In this document: in pieces, positions 51,830 to 59,121 of the stretch
Layout: every line of letters begins with the position of its first letter
How positions within the stretch are numbered: the first letter of the stretch is position 1
Assembly: GCA_035630615.1 (NCBI GenBank)
Contig: DASQKI010000073.1
Location: 1-59,121, forward strand
DNA from: DATFRX01 sp035630615
GTDB lineage: Bacteria > Actinomycetota > Actinomycetes > Propionibacteriales > Nocardioidaceae
Length of the DNA stretch: 59,121 nucleotides
Direction of reading: 5' to 3'
Translations under genes and position numbers: made by a program
Notes under the pieces: model-generated
Databases searched by the model: none
What the model was told of the DNA's origin: nothing
The model's input: only the letters and a program-made list of their open reading frames with translations

Positions 51830-52480
51830 TTGGGCGACCGGGACGCAAAGACCGCGCTGTTCGACCAGGTAGCCCGGGTCGGCAAGGCACTGGCCAGCGG
51901 CAAGCGGCTCGAGCTGCTCGACTTACTCGCGCAAGCGGAGCGGTCGGTCGAAGCACTCGCCCGCGCGGCGGATCTCGGCGTGACCACCGCGTCGGCGCAC
52001 CTCCAGACGCTCAAGCAGGCCAACCTGGTCGCGACTCGGCGCGAGGGCACCAAGGTGTATTACCGGCTCGCCGGCCCGGATGTCGCTGCCCTCTTTGCCC
52101 GGGTGCGCACGGTCGCGCACGCGCGTCTGCCTGACGTCGAGGCGGCCCGCGCGGCGTACCTGGGTCCCGAGACCGACCAGGTCGACCGCGACGAGCTGCT
52201 GCGCCGCGCCCAGGCCGGTGAGGTCACGCTGATCGACGTGCGACCGTCGGAGGAATACGCGGCCGGACATATCGCGGGCGCGGTCAGCATCCCGTTAGAT
52301 GAACTCCCAGAGCGACTCGCTGAGCTGCCGGCGGATCAAGAGGTCGTCGCCTACTGTCGCGGCGCGTTTTGCGTGCTCGCTCACGACGCGGTCCGATACC
52401 TGCGAGGACAGGGGCGTTCGGCCAGCCGGCTCTCGGAGGGAATGTTGGAATGGCGACTGGCCGACCTGCCCGTGGCATGA
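51830..52480 (+). CDS. ArsR-family regulator fused to a rhodanese domain
   Basis: A 216-residue protein. Residues 1-100 form an ArsR winged helix (VEALARAADLGVTTASAHLQ, YYRLAG), and residues 118-216 form a rhodanese domain with active-site loop YCRGAFC (C176 and C181). No metal-binding CVC motif is present in the HTH part. The fused rhodanese suggests that persulfide loading or sulfur transfer modulates DNA binding. A TTG start at 51830 is supported by GGAG five bases upstream. Divergent from the MBL-rhodanese-MFS operon. Confidence 0.88.
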   Translation: MGDRDAKTALFDQVARVGKALASGKRLELLDLLAQAERSVEALARAADLGVTTASAHLQTLKQANLVATRREGTKVYYRLAGPDVAALFARVRTVAHARLPDVEAARAAYLGPETDQVDRDELLRRAQAGEVTLIDVRPSEEYAAGHIAGAVSIPLDELPERLAELPADQEVVAYCRGAFCVLAHDAVRYLRGQGRSASRLSEGMLEWRLADLPVA

Positions 52481-52518
52481 CCTGATCGCTCATGCAAGGG
52501 GTGCGGCACAATGGTGCG

Positions 52519-53649
52519 GTGCCGGTACCGACGACGCTGCGACTCGGACCCCTGGCGGTGACACCGCCGGTGGTCCTGGCGCCGATGGCCGGAGTCACCA
52601 ACGCCGCCTTCCGCCGGCTCTGTCGGGAGCAGGGCGCCGGCCTCTATGTCTGCGAGATGATCACGTCGCGCGGCATCGTCGAGGGAGACCGCACGAGCCT
52701 GTCGATGCTGGTCTTCGACCCGAGCGAGCAGGTGCGGTCGGTCCAGCTGTACGGCATCGACCCGATCTACATCGGCAAGGCCGTCGAGATGCTGTGTGGC
52801 GACTACGGAGTCGGCCACGTCGACCTCAACTTCGGCTGCCCGGTGCCCAAGGTGACTCGCAAGGGCGGCGGCGCTGCGTTGCCGTGGAAGCGCCGACTCC
52901 TCGGCGACATCCTGACCGCGGCGGTCGATGCAGCGCAGCCGTACGGCGCGCCAGTGACCATGAAGACCCGGATCGGCATCGACGACGAGCACCAGACGTA
53001 CCTCGACGCCGGTCGCATCGCCCAGGAGGCCGGCTGTGCGGCGATCGCGCTGCATGGGAGGACTGCCGCACAGCACTACTCCGGTAGCGCCGACTGGGAC
53101 GCGATCGCCCGACTCGTCGATCACGTCGACATCCCGGTCTTGGGCAACGGTGACATCTGGGAGGCCGCCGACGCGCTCGACATGGTCACCCAGACCGGCT
53201 GCGCGGGCGTCGTCGTGGGCCGAGGCTGTCTCGGCCGGCCGTGGCTGTTTCGCGACCTCGCGGCCGCGTTCGCCGGCGAGCCCGCGCCACCGCTGCCGAC
53301 GCTCGGCGAGGTCGCCGTGATGATGCGGCGGCATGCCGAGTTGCTGATGGACTACGTCGGGTCCGAGCGCGGCTGCGTCGAGTTTCGCAAGCACATCGCG
53401 TGGTATCTCAAGGGCTTCCGCGCCGGGAGCCGGATCAGGTCGCAGCTCGGCCTCGTGTCGTCGCTCGCCGATCTCGACCGGCTGCTGGGCGACCTCGACC
53501 CGGCCGAGCCGTACCCCGTCGACGAGCTCGGCAAGCCGCGCGGCCGCCAGGGCGCTCCCCGCAAGGTGGCCCTGCCGCACGATTGGCTGGCCGACCGCGA
53601 AAGCACTCGGGTCGACGCCGACGCCGAGTGCGACATCTCGGGCGGCTGA
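52519..53649 (+). CDS. dusB: tRNA-dihydrouridine synthase (DusB)
   Basis: A 376-residue FMN enzyme reducing uridines in the tRNA D-loop. VVLAPMAGVTNAAFRRLCRE starts the TIM barrel, NFGCPVPKVTRKGGGAALP holds the catalytic Cys, and LHGRTAAQHYSG plus VLGNGDIWEAADAL bind FMN phosphate. I chose GTG 52519, where the family begins and where CACAAT lies six bases upstream (leaderless pattern). In-frame ATG 52492 would add nine atypical residues. A tandem inverted repeat dimer follows the stop. Confidence 0.93.
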   Translation: MPVPTTLRLGPLAVTPPVVLAPMAGVTNAAFRRLCREQGAGLYVCEMITSRGIVEGDRTSLSMLVFDPSEQVRSVQLYGIDPIYIGKAVEMLCGDYGVGHVDLNFGCPVPKVTRKGGGAALPWKRRLLGDILTAAVDAAQPYGAPVTMKTRIGIDDEHQTYLDAGRIAQEAGCAAIALHGRTAAQHYSGSADWDAIARLVDHVDIPVLGNGDIWEAADALDMVTQTGCAGVVVGRGCLGRPWLFRDLAAAFAGEPAPPLPTLGEVAVMMRRHAELLMDYVGSERGCVEFRKHIAWYLKGFRAGSRIRSQLGLVSSLADLDRLLGDLDPAEPYPVDELGKPRGRQGAPRKVALPHDWLADRESTRVDADAECDISGG

Positions 53650-53662
53650 CCGCAGTCGCGTA

Positions 53663-53717
53663 TTGGCGCAGGGGTCCCCAGCGCCAAACCTATTGGCGCA
53701 GGGGTCCCCAGCGCCAA
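53663..53717. repeat. Tandem inverted repeat pair, family B, copy 2
   Basis: Two identical 25-base units (53663-53687 and 53693-53717), 30 bases apart: TTGGCGC A GGGG T CCCC A GCGCCAA, a perfect palindrome but for one A-A mismatch. They lie between converging dusB and the phytase gene. The same dimer, partly decayed, lies at 6566-6620. Confidence 0.85.
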
Positions 53718-53721
53718 AACC

Positions 53722-54825
53722 TCACGCCCCCAGCGCCGCCAGAATCTTGTCGAGCCGCGTCAGCTTGAAGTCTTGGTTCGCCGAGGGACTCCGGTTGCCG
53801 TTGTCCTGGCAGACGAACAGCCCGGCTGGGAACGCCGCGCCTAGGTTGCCGGCGTACGCCGTGATTCCGTCGGTGCGTTCGCAGGCGTCGGCGTTCGGGC
53901 CGTTGACGATCCGGAACGATCCGAGGTACGCATTGGTGGCCCGGTTGTAGACGACGAAGTACGAGTTCCGCGGATCCGCGATGTTTTGGGCCGACGCGAT
54001 GATGTATCCGCCCTGCCCGCCGGTATCGACCATCGTCACGCCTTCGGCATCGGCCGCGAGATGACCGTCAGGCTGCACCTCGTCGATCAGGGTGCCGGTC
54101 GTACTGTCGGTGGGTTCGGCGCCGAACCGCCACAGTCCGACGTCCTCCTGGTCGACATACAGCCGGCCTCGCTCGTCGTCGGCGACGCAGCCCTCGGCCT
54201 CTGACGTCAGGCGGAACTCGCGGAGGAACTTGACCTGAAGCAGCCCGTCGCGGTCGGTGTCGTGGACGCGATAAAGCCGGATCCGCTTCGCACGGGAGAT
54301 CAGGTAGAGGTAGAGCTCGTTGCTGACCTGACTGTCGTAGAGGCACAGCCCTTCACCGAGTGGTGCCGACAGCAGGCCGCCGTTGTCGGTGCTGAGCTGG
54401 AGTCTCCGGGTCGCCGAGTTGACCGTGAAGAGTCGCAGGCCGCCGTTGTAGACCGCTGCGACGTCGAGTGTCTGACCGCCGATCGTCACGCCCTGGCGGA
54501 CATCGACGTTGCCCCAGAAAGCCGTGCCGGTGGTGATCCGCTGCTCTCGCGAACCGTCAAGGTTGTACGTCTCCAGCGCGCCCTGCTTGTCGTTGCCGAT
54601 GATGAGCGACTGGCCCGGGCTGGTGGGATGCACCCAGATCGCCGGGTCGTCGGCGGCGTCACCCGCATGGGCGACCGGCTCTGTCTCGTCGTCGGCGGGC
54701 ACGAGCACCGGGTCTTCGACGATGGCTCCGGCTCCGTCGACACACGCGGCGGCGGCGAGCGGTAGCAAGGCGAGAAGCAACGTGACGACCCGGAAGCGGC
54801 GGGTGGCGCCCGATCGACCTGTCAT
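53722..54825 (-). CDS. Beta-propeller phytase-like lipoprotein
   Basis: A 367-residue predicted lipoprotein: signal VVTLLLALLPLAAAAC with lipobox AAAC, then a six-bladed beta-propeller phytase domain. DDPAIWVHPTSPGQSLIIG is the first-blade signature, and LSAPLGEGLCLY, SEAEGCVADDERGRLYVDQE and TDGITAY are further landmarks with many acidic, calcium-binding residues. It would release phosphate from extracellular phytate. ATG 54825 is chosen; ATG 54846 is possible. It converges on dusB and diverges from dgt. No Pho box was recognised. Confidence 0.87.
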   Translation of the reverse strand: MTGRSGATRRFRVVTLLLALLPLAAAACVDGAGAIVEDPVLVPADDETEPVAHAGDAADDPAIWVHPTSPGQSLIIGNDKQGALETYNLDGSREQRITTGTAFWGNVDVRQGVTIGGQTLDVAAVYNGGLRLFTVNSATRRLQLSTDNGGLLSAPLGEGLCLYDSQVSNELYLYLISRAKRIRLYRVHDTDRDGLLQVKFLREFRLTSEAEGCVADDERGRLYVDQEDVGLWRFGAEPTDSTTGTLIDEVQPDGHLAADAEGVTMVDTGGQGGYIIASAQNIADPRNSYFVVYNRATNAYLGSFRIVNGPNADACERTDGITAYAGNLGAAFPAGLFVCQDNGNRSPSANQDFKLTRLDKILAALGA

Positions 54826-54921
54826 GTTCCTCAGGAACCCGAACATCTCTCCGCGATACCTCCGCCGCCGATCTCCCTACATCTTCCCACCGACCTTGCG
54901 CGTCTTCGCCACTCGGGCAGC

Positions 54922-54927
54922 TAGCCT
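54922..54927 (+). promoter_or_regulatory. Putative -10 box for leaderless dgt
   Basis: TAGCCT lies seven bases before the dgt ATG, the same box and spacing as in front of the cda-like/era pair. No ribosome site is present. Confidence 0.5.
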
Positions 54928-54934
54928 GCACCCG

Positions 54935-56209
54935 ATGGAATCGCAGCCGAGCCCCGGCTACCGCGCCGCCGACGTCGAGCGCCTCGTGCCCGAGTCGAAC
55001 GGCAGTTCCGGGCGTACCCCCTTCGCCCGCGACCGGGCCCGCGTCGTGCACTCGGCGGCGTTTCGCCGACTCGCGGCCAAGACCCAGGTCGTCGGACCGG
55101 GCACCGGCGACTTCGTACGCAACCGGCTCACGCACTCGCTCGAGGTGGCGCAGATCGCTCGCGACCTCGGGAGCCGGCTCGGCTGCGACCCCGACATCGC
55201 CGAGACGGCCGCGCTCGCTCACGACCTCGGGCATCCGCCGTTCGGCCACAACGGCGAGCGCGCCCTGCACGAGGCGGCGATCGACAGTGGCGGCTTCGAG
55301 GGCAACGCGCAGACGCTGCGCATCCTGGCCCGGCTCGAGCCCAAGACGGTCGGGGACGGCGGCCGCAGCGTCGGGGTCAACCTGACGCGGGCCGTGCTCG
55401 ACGCCTGCCTCAAATACCCCTGGCCGCTCGCCGAGGCGCCGGCGCCGCTCGGGCGGCACTCCGACGGGCATGAGCGGGCGATGCGGAAGTTCGGAGCGTA
55501 TGACGACGATCGCGGCGTCTTCGACTGGGTGCGGGAGGACGCTCCGGTGCGTCGGCCGTGCATCGAGGCCCAGGTCATGGACCTCGCCGACGACATCGCG
55601 TACTCCGTGCACGACGTCGAGGACGCGGTGGTCGCCGGGCGCGTCGATCTGGCCGCCCTCCGGTCTGACGTCGAAGCGACCGACGGTGTGTTCGAGGCGG
55701 TGCGTGACTGGTACCTGCCGGTCGAGACCGACGACTTGCGGGCCGGGTTGCATCGATTGCTGGCCCTGCCCGAGTGGCCGACGCAGCCCTACGACGGCCG
55801 CCTCGACGCGCAGGTCGGCCTGAAGAGCCTGACCAGTGCGTTGATCGGACGCTTCTACGCCGTGATCCTCTCGGCGACGCGTGAGGAGTACGGCAGCGGC
55901 CCGCTGACCCGGTTCGCCGCTGACCTGGTCGTGCCCGACCCGACCGTCGTCGAGATCGCCGTACTCAAGGGCGTCGCCGCACATTTCGTGATGCGCCGCG
56001 ACGACCGAGTGTCGCTGCTTCGCGAGCAGCGCGATCTGCTGGGAGCCCTCGTGGCGATGCTCGTCGAGCGGCCGGATCGGCTGGAGCCGCTGTTTCGGGA
56101 GCTGTTCGACGCCGCGGCGGATGACGCCGACCGACTCCGCGCCGTGATCGACCAGGTCGCCTCGCTGACCGACGGCTCCGCGCGCAGGTGGGCCGCCGAA
56201 CAGCTGTGA
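54935..56209 (+). CDS. dgt: Deoxyguanosinetriphosphate triphosphohydrolase-like HD protein
   Basis: A 424-residue HD-domain dNTP triphosphohydrolase. VVHSAAFRRLAAKTQV and RNRLTHSLEVAQIARDLGSR provide the first metal ligand H, AHDLGHPPFGHNGERAL the HD pair, and MDLADDIAYSVHDVEDAV the last Asp. It degrades dNTPs to nucleosides and triphosphate and so limits pools for replication. ATG 54935 is probably leaderless. dnaG follows 56 bases later under its own promoter, the same dgt-dnaG order as in Mycobacterium. Confidence 0.95.
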   Translation: MESQPSPGYRAADVERLVPESNGSSGRTPFARDRARVVHSAAFRRLAAKTQVVGPGTGDFVRNRLTHSLEVAQIARDLGSRLGCDPDIAETAALAHDLGHPPFGHNGERALHEAAIDSGGFEGNAQTLRILARLEPKTVGDGGRSVGVNLTRAVLDACLKYPWPLAEAPAPLGRHSDGHERAMRKFGAYDDDRGVFDWVREDAPVRRPCIEAQVMDLADDIAYSVHDVEDAVVAGRVDLAALRSDVEATDGVFEAVRDWYLPVETDDLRAGLHRLLALPEWPTQPYDGRLDAQVGLKSLTSALIGRFYAVILSATREEYGSGPLTRFAADLVVPDPTVVEIAVLKGVAAHFVMRRDDRVSLLREQRDLLGALVAMLVERPDRLEPLFRELFDAAADDADRLRAVIDQVASLTDGSARRWAAEQL

Positions 56210-56253
56210 GCCGGCGATGCGGATGTCGCCGGCTGACCGCACTCTGCGCGACC

Positions 56254-56259
56254 TAGACT
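56254..56259 (+). promoter_or_regulatory. Putative -10 box for leaderless dnaG
   Basis: TAGACT lies six bases before the dnaG GTG, with no ribosome site between. Transcription would begin at the start codon. Confidence 0.5.
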
Positions 56260-56265
56260 CTCCAC

Positions 56266-59091
56266 GTGGCCGGCCGGATCCGTGACGAGGACATCGCCCT
56301 CGTACGCGAGCGCGCGCGGATCGACGAGGTCATAAGTCAGTACGTGACGCTCCGTCCGGTCGGCGGCGGCAACCTCAAAGGGCTGTGTCCGTTCCACGAC
56401 GAGAAGAGCCCGTCGTTCAACGTCACGCCGAGTCGAGGCTTTTACCACTGCCTGGCGGGCGAGACCGAGGTCATCACGTGGGACGGCCCACGACCGATCA
56501 GGGACCTCGCTGGTGGAGTCCACAGGGTCCTAGTTCCGGGCCGCCGCTGGGTGGACGCGCCGTTCAAGTCGTTCGGCGTCCAGCAGCTCCACAAGATCGT
56601 TGTGACGCGCAATCGCCAGACCAAGGAGCTCTACGCGACCGACGGCCATCGGTGGTTTCTCCGCAGCGGCAAGCAGGGCAACAAGCGACCTGAGGTGGTC
56701 ACGACCGGACTCAAGGCTGGCGATCGGCTGTCCTACGTCTATCCGGGCTCGAGGATTCGACGCACGACGCCCTCGCCCTTCGGGATCGCGCACGGCTTCA
56801 CCTTCGGCGACGGCACGCTCAACGGTTCGGGCTCGATGGCGCTCTTGGCTAGGCCCAAAGACGCCGACATGCTCAAGTGGTTTCCGAACAGTCACGTCAC
56901 GTCACGAGATGACGGGCATCTACTCGTCCACCACCTGCCACGATTCTTCAAGGCGTTCCCTGATCTCGACGAGTCGACGCCGTACCTGCTGGGCTGGCTG
57001 GCCGGATACTTCGCGGCCGACGGCTGTGTTGCCGCCGACGGTACGGTCATCCTCAACTCAGCCAAGCGCGAACATCTGGAGTTCGTACGGACGTTGTGCA
57101 CTCGATTGGGAATCGCGACGTTTGGAATCACGAAGCAGCTTCGCCGCGGCCTTCCCGAGCGCGAGCCCTCGGAGCTCTACTGCGTTCACCTCGTCAACGA
57201 GGATCTGTCCGAGTCGTTCTTCCTGCTCGACGAGCACCGCCGCAGCTTCACCACCTCGCGTAAGTCGTGTGTAAGTCGGAGCTGGGTAGTGCAGAGCGTC
57301 GAGCCAACCGATCGGGTCGAAGAGGTTTTCTGCGCTGTCGTCGATGACGGCCACGCCTTCGCCCTCGCCGACAACATCCTCACCGGCAACTGCTTCGGCT
57401 GCCAAGAGGGCGGCGACGCCTTCACGTTCCTGCAAAAGATGGACGGCATCGGGTTCACCGAGTCGGTCGAGCGGCTGGCCGGTCGCTATGGCATCGCGCT
57501 GCGCTACGAGGACGGCGCCGGCGCCGGACCGCGACGTGACCCGCAGCGGCGGGCTCGGCTCGTCGAGGCCAACCGGACCGCGGCCGCGTTTTACCTCGCG
57601 CAGCTCGCCGACGCCCCCGATGCCAGGGTCGCTCGGCAGTTCCTCGACGAGCGCGGATTCGATCGTGGCGTGGCGGAGCGGTTCGGGCTCGGCTTCGCGC
57701 CGCGCGGCGGCGAGGCGCTGCTGACCCACCTCAGGCAGAAGGGGTTCGCCGAGGACGAGCTGGTGTCGGCGGGCCTGATCGCCAAGGGACAGCGAGGTGG
57801 ATACGACCGGTTCCGAGGCCGGCTGCTCTGGCCGATCCGCGACCTCGCCGGCGACGTGGTCGGCTTCGGCGCGCGGCGTCTGTTCGACGACGATCGGATC
57901 GAAGCCAAATACCTCAACACGCCGGAGACGTCGCTCTACAAGAAGAGCCAGGTGCTTTACGGCGTCGATTTGGCCCGCCGGCCGATCGCCCAGGCGATGC
58001 AGGCCGTCGTGGTCGAGGGCTACACCGACGTGATGGCCTGCCACGAGGCCGGCGTCCAGACCGCGGTGGCGACGTGCGGCACGGCGTTCGGGCCCGATCA
58101 CGGCCGGGTGCTGCGGCGGCTGCTCGCCGACCACGACGAGTTCCGGGGTGAGGTGATCTTCACCTTCGACGGTGACGAGGCGGGACAAGCGGCGGCGATG
58201 CGGGCCTTCTCGGGGGACGAACAGTTCGTCGCCCAGACCTACGTCGCGATCGAGCCGGACGGTCTCGACCCGTGCTCTCTGCGGGAGGCGAAGGGCGACG
58301 CGGCGGTCCGCGAGCTGATCGCGCGACGGCTGCCGCTCTATCGCTTCGTGTTGCGCAACGTGGTCGGCCGCTTCGACCTCGATCGGGCCGACCAGCGGGT
58401 CAACGCCATGCGCGAAGCCGCCCGGCTCGTCGCGAGCGTCCGGGACAAGTCGAAGGTCGACGCGTTCGCCCGCGAGCTTGCCGGCATGGTCGGCATGGAT
58501 CTCGACGAGGTCCGGACCGAAGTACGCCGAGCAGCTGCGGCTCACTCGGGGGGTGGCATGCCGACGACGGGCCGCGAGCAGGCACCGACGCTCGAAGGCC
58601 CGGCCGTGCCCGACGTACGGGAGTCTCGCTACGCCGACGAGCGCGAGGCGCTCAAGGCGCTCATCCAATACCCGCAGTTGGTCGGCGACGGTGCGACCGA
58701 GGTCGACATCGACGACTTCACCCATCCGTGGCTGCGCGCGACCTGGGAGGCGATCGCCGCCGAGTCAGTGCCGGTCCAAGCCGACGCGGGATGGCCGTCG
58801 CGAGTCCGGGAGCGGGTCGCCGACGAGGCTGCGCGATCGCTGGTGTCGGCGCTCGCGGTTGAGCCGCTGCGATCGGCCGGCGAGCCGACCTCGCGTCTGG
58901 TCGGTGCGTTGCTCGCCCGACTGCAGGAGCTGACCGTCTCGCGGCGGGTCCAGGCGGTGAAGTCTCGGCTGCAGCGGACCAACCCGGTCGAGCAGCAGGC
59001 CGACTACAACCGCATGGCCGGCGAGCTCTTCGCGTTGGAGCAACAGCGTCGGTCACTTCGCGATCGCGGCATCGGAGGCATCGACCCCTAG
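56266..59091 (+). CDS. dnaG: DNA primase with an in-frame intein
   Basis: A 941-codon gene; removing the 314-residue intein (residues 62-375) leaves a 627-residue primase of normal length. The zinc-binding domain reads CPFH (C41, H44) on the left of the intein and CFGC (C376, C379) on the right, and becomes C-x2-H-x17-C-x2-C only after splicing. The Toprim core has EGYTD (E584, D588) and FDGDEAG (D635, D637). The C-terminal helicase-binding region follows from about residue 780. It synthesises RNA primers at the fork. The intein interrupts the template-recognition zinc site. Confidence 0.96.
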   Translation: MAGRIRDEDIALVRERARIDEVISQYVTLRPVGGGNLKGLCPFHDEKSPSFNVTPSRGFYHCLAGETEVITWDGPRPIRDLAGGVHRVLVPGRRWVDAPFKSFGVQQLHKIVVTRNRQTKELYATDGHRWFLRSGKQGNKRPEVVTTGLKAGDRLSYVYPGSRIRRTTPSPFGIAHGFTFGDGTLNGSGSMALLARPKDADMLKWFPNSHVTSRDDGHLLVHHLPRFFKAFPDLDESTPYLLGWLAGYFAADGCVAADGTVILNSAKREHLEFVRTLCTRLGIATFGITKQLRRGLPEREPSELYCVHLVNEDLSESFFLLDEHRRSFTTSRKSCVSRSWVVQSVEPTDRVEEVFCAVVDDGHAFALADNILTGNCFGCQEGGDAFTFLQKMDGIGFTESVERLAGRYGIALRYEDGAGAGPRRDPQRRARLVEANRTAAAFYLAQLADAPDARVARQFLDERGFDRGVAERFGLGFAPRGGEALLTHLRQKGFAEDELVSAGLIAKGQRGGYDRFRGRLLWPIRDLAGDVVGFGARRLFDDDRIEAKYLNTPETSLYKKSQVLYGVDLARRPIAQAMQAVVVEGYTDVMACHEAGVQTAVATCGTAFGPDHGRVLRRLLADHDEFRGEVIFTFDGDEAGQAAAMRAFSGDEQFVAQTYVAIEPDGLDPCSLREAKGDAAVRELIARRLPLYRFVLRNVVGRFDLDRADQRVNAMREAARLVASVRDKSKVDAFARELAGMVGMDLDEVRTEVRRAAAAHSGGGMPTTGREQAPTLEGPAVPDVRESRYADEREALKALIQYPQLVGDGATEVDIDDFTHPWLRATWEAIAAESVPVQADAGWPSRVRERVADEAARSLVSALAVEPLRSAGEPTSRLVGALLARLQELTVSRRVQAVKSRLQRTNPVEQQADYNRMAGELFALEQQRRSLRDRGIGGIDP
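56449..57390 (+). mobile_element. DnaG intein with a two-motif LAGLIDADG endonuclease
   Basis: A 314-residue class 1 intein, in frame. Block A starts at C62 (CLAGETEVITWDG). Block B is TDGH (T125, H128). The homing endonuclease has FGIAHGFTFGDGTL (about 172-185) and YLLGWLAGYFAADGCV (about 240-255), each keeping its catalytic Asp. Block F is EEVFCAVVDDGHAFALADN, and block G is ILTGN followed by C+1 (C376). The penultimate residue is Gly374 rather than His. Two sampled 60-base lines inside have 35 and 39 G/C against 46 in one flanking line, suggesting foreign origin. Endonuclease activity is inferred. Confidence 0.93.
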
Positions 59092-59121
59092 CCTCGGTGC
59101 TCTTGGCGCGCTGTCAGCCTG

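Noticed and set aside
56449..57390. Reading the DnaG insertion as a family-specific domain rather than an intein
   Set aside because: It begins with Cys, ends with Asn before Cys, has blocks A, B, F and G plus two LAGLIDADG motifs, and its removal restores a standard zinc motif.
59092..59121. Possible tRNA or terminator after dnaG
   Set aside because: Only 30 bases remain after the stop and no tRNA or hairpin can be recognised.

Overview
The window is a GC-rich chromosomal segment of an actinomycete. GTG starts are frequent, promoters of the -10/leaderless type recur, the septum formation lipoprotein family is present, and the backbone of conserved genes (lepA, hemW, hrcA-dnaJ, phoH-ybeY-CNNM-cda-like-era, leuA, recO-uppS, zur, glyS, dusB, dgt, dnaG) follows the order seen in Mycobacterium, Nocardioides and relatives. 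I favour Propionibacteriales (Nocardioidaceae-like), but this rests on gene content and order only. I see no rRNA, tRNA, CRISPR array, phage or insertion sequence. No gene-free stretch exceeds about 240 bases, and the larger gaps mostly hold inverted repeats or operators.

Layout. 1-9.7 kb: a DUF3097 gene running off the left edge, a small membrane protein, lepA, an MFS pump with a tiny upstream ORF, a long-chain acyl-CoA synthetase, hemW, and an arsR-MFS pair. 9.8-20.7 kb: an MBL-fold hydrolase divergent from the CIRCE-controlled hrcA-dnaJ pair, a SigE-type sigma factor with a GerMN/Gmad2 membrane protein inserted where rsmE is usual, then HIT, a serine hydrolase, phoH, ybeY, a CNNM/CBS protein, a zinc-less cytidine deaminase homologue and era. 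20.7-26 kb: three tandem septum-formation paralogues and an MMPL transporter. 26-38 kb: leuA with a leucine leader peptide and attenuator-like hairpin, then accessory genes: MFS/LacI divergent pair, cupin, FAD hydroxylase, an M4 protease fused to its emfourin inhibitor, GNAT, a doubly frameshifted penicillin acylase and an alpha/beta hydrolase. 38-47 kb: an Ada-like zinc protein, two P-loop kinases, recO-uppS, the znuABC-zur zinc module and glyS. 47-54.8 kb: lipoprotein, methyltransferase, VOC protein, a sulfur module (MFS, MBL-rhodanese, ArsR-rhodanese), dusB and a beta-propeller phytase. 54.9-59.1 kb: dgt and dnaG.

The most striking item is a 314-residue class 1 intein with a two-motif LAGLIDADG endonuclease inside DnaG. 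It sits exactly between the two halves of the primase zinc-binding motif, so the precursor lacks an assembled zinc site until splicing restores it. Other notable points are: four families of dispersed inverted repeats at gene ends, one copy translated as the C-terminal tail of YbeY; a pair of 22-bp-periodic repeats in front of both the M4 protease and the penicillin acylase; Zur boxes that contain the whole znuA promoter; and repeated leaderless promoter geometry. Three apparent +1 frameshifts may be sequence errors or real decay.
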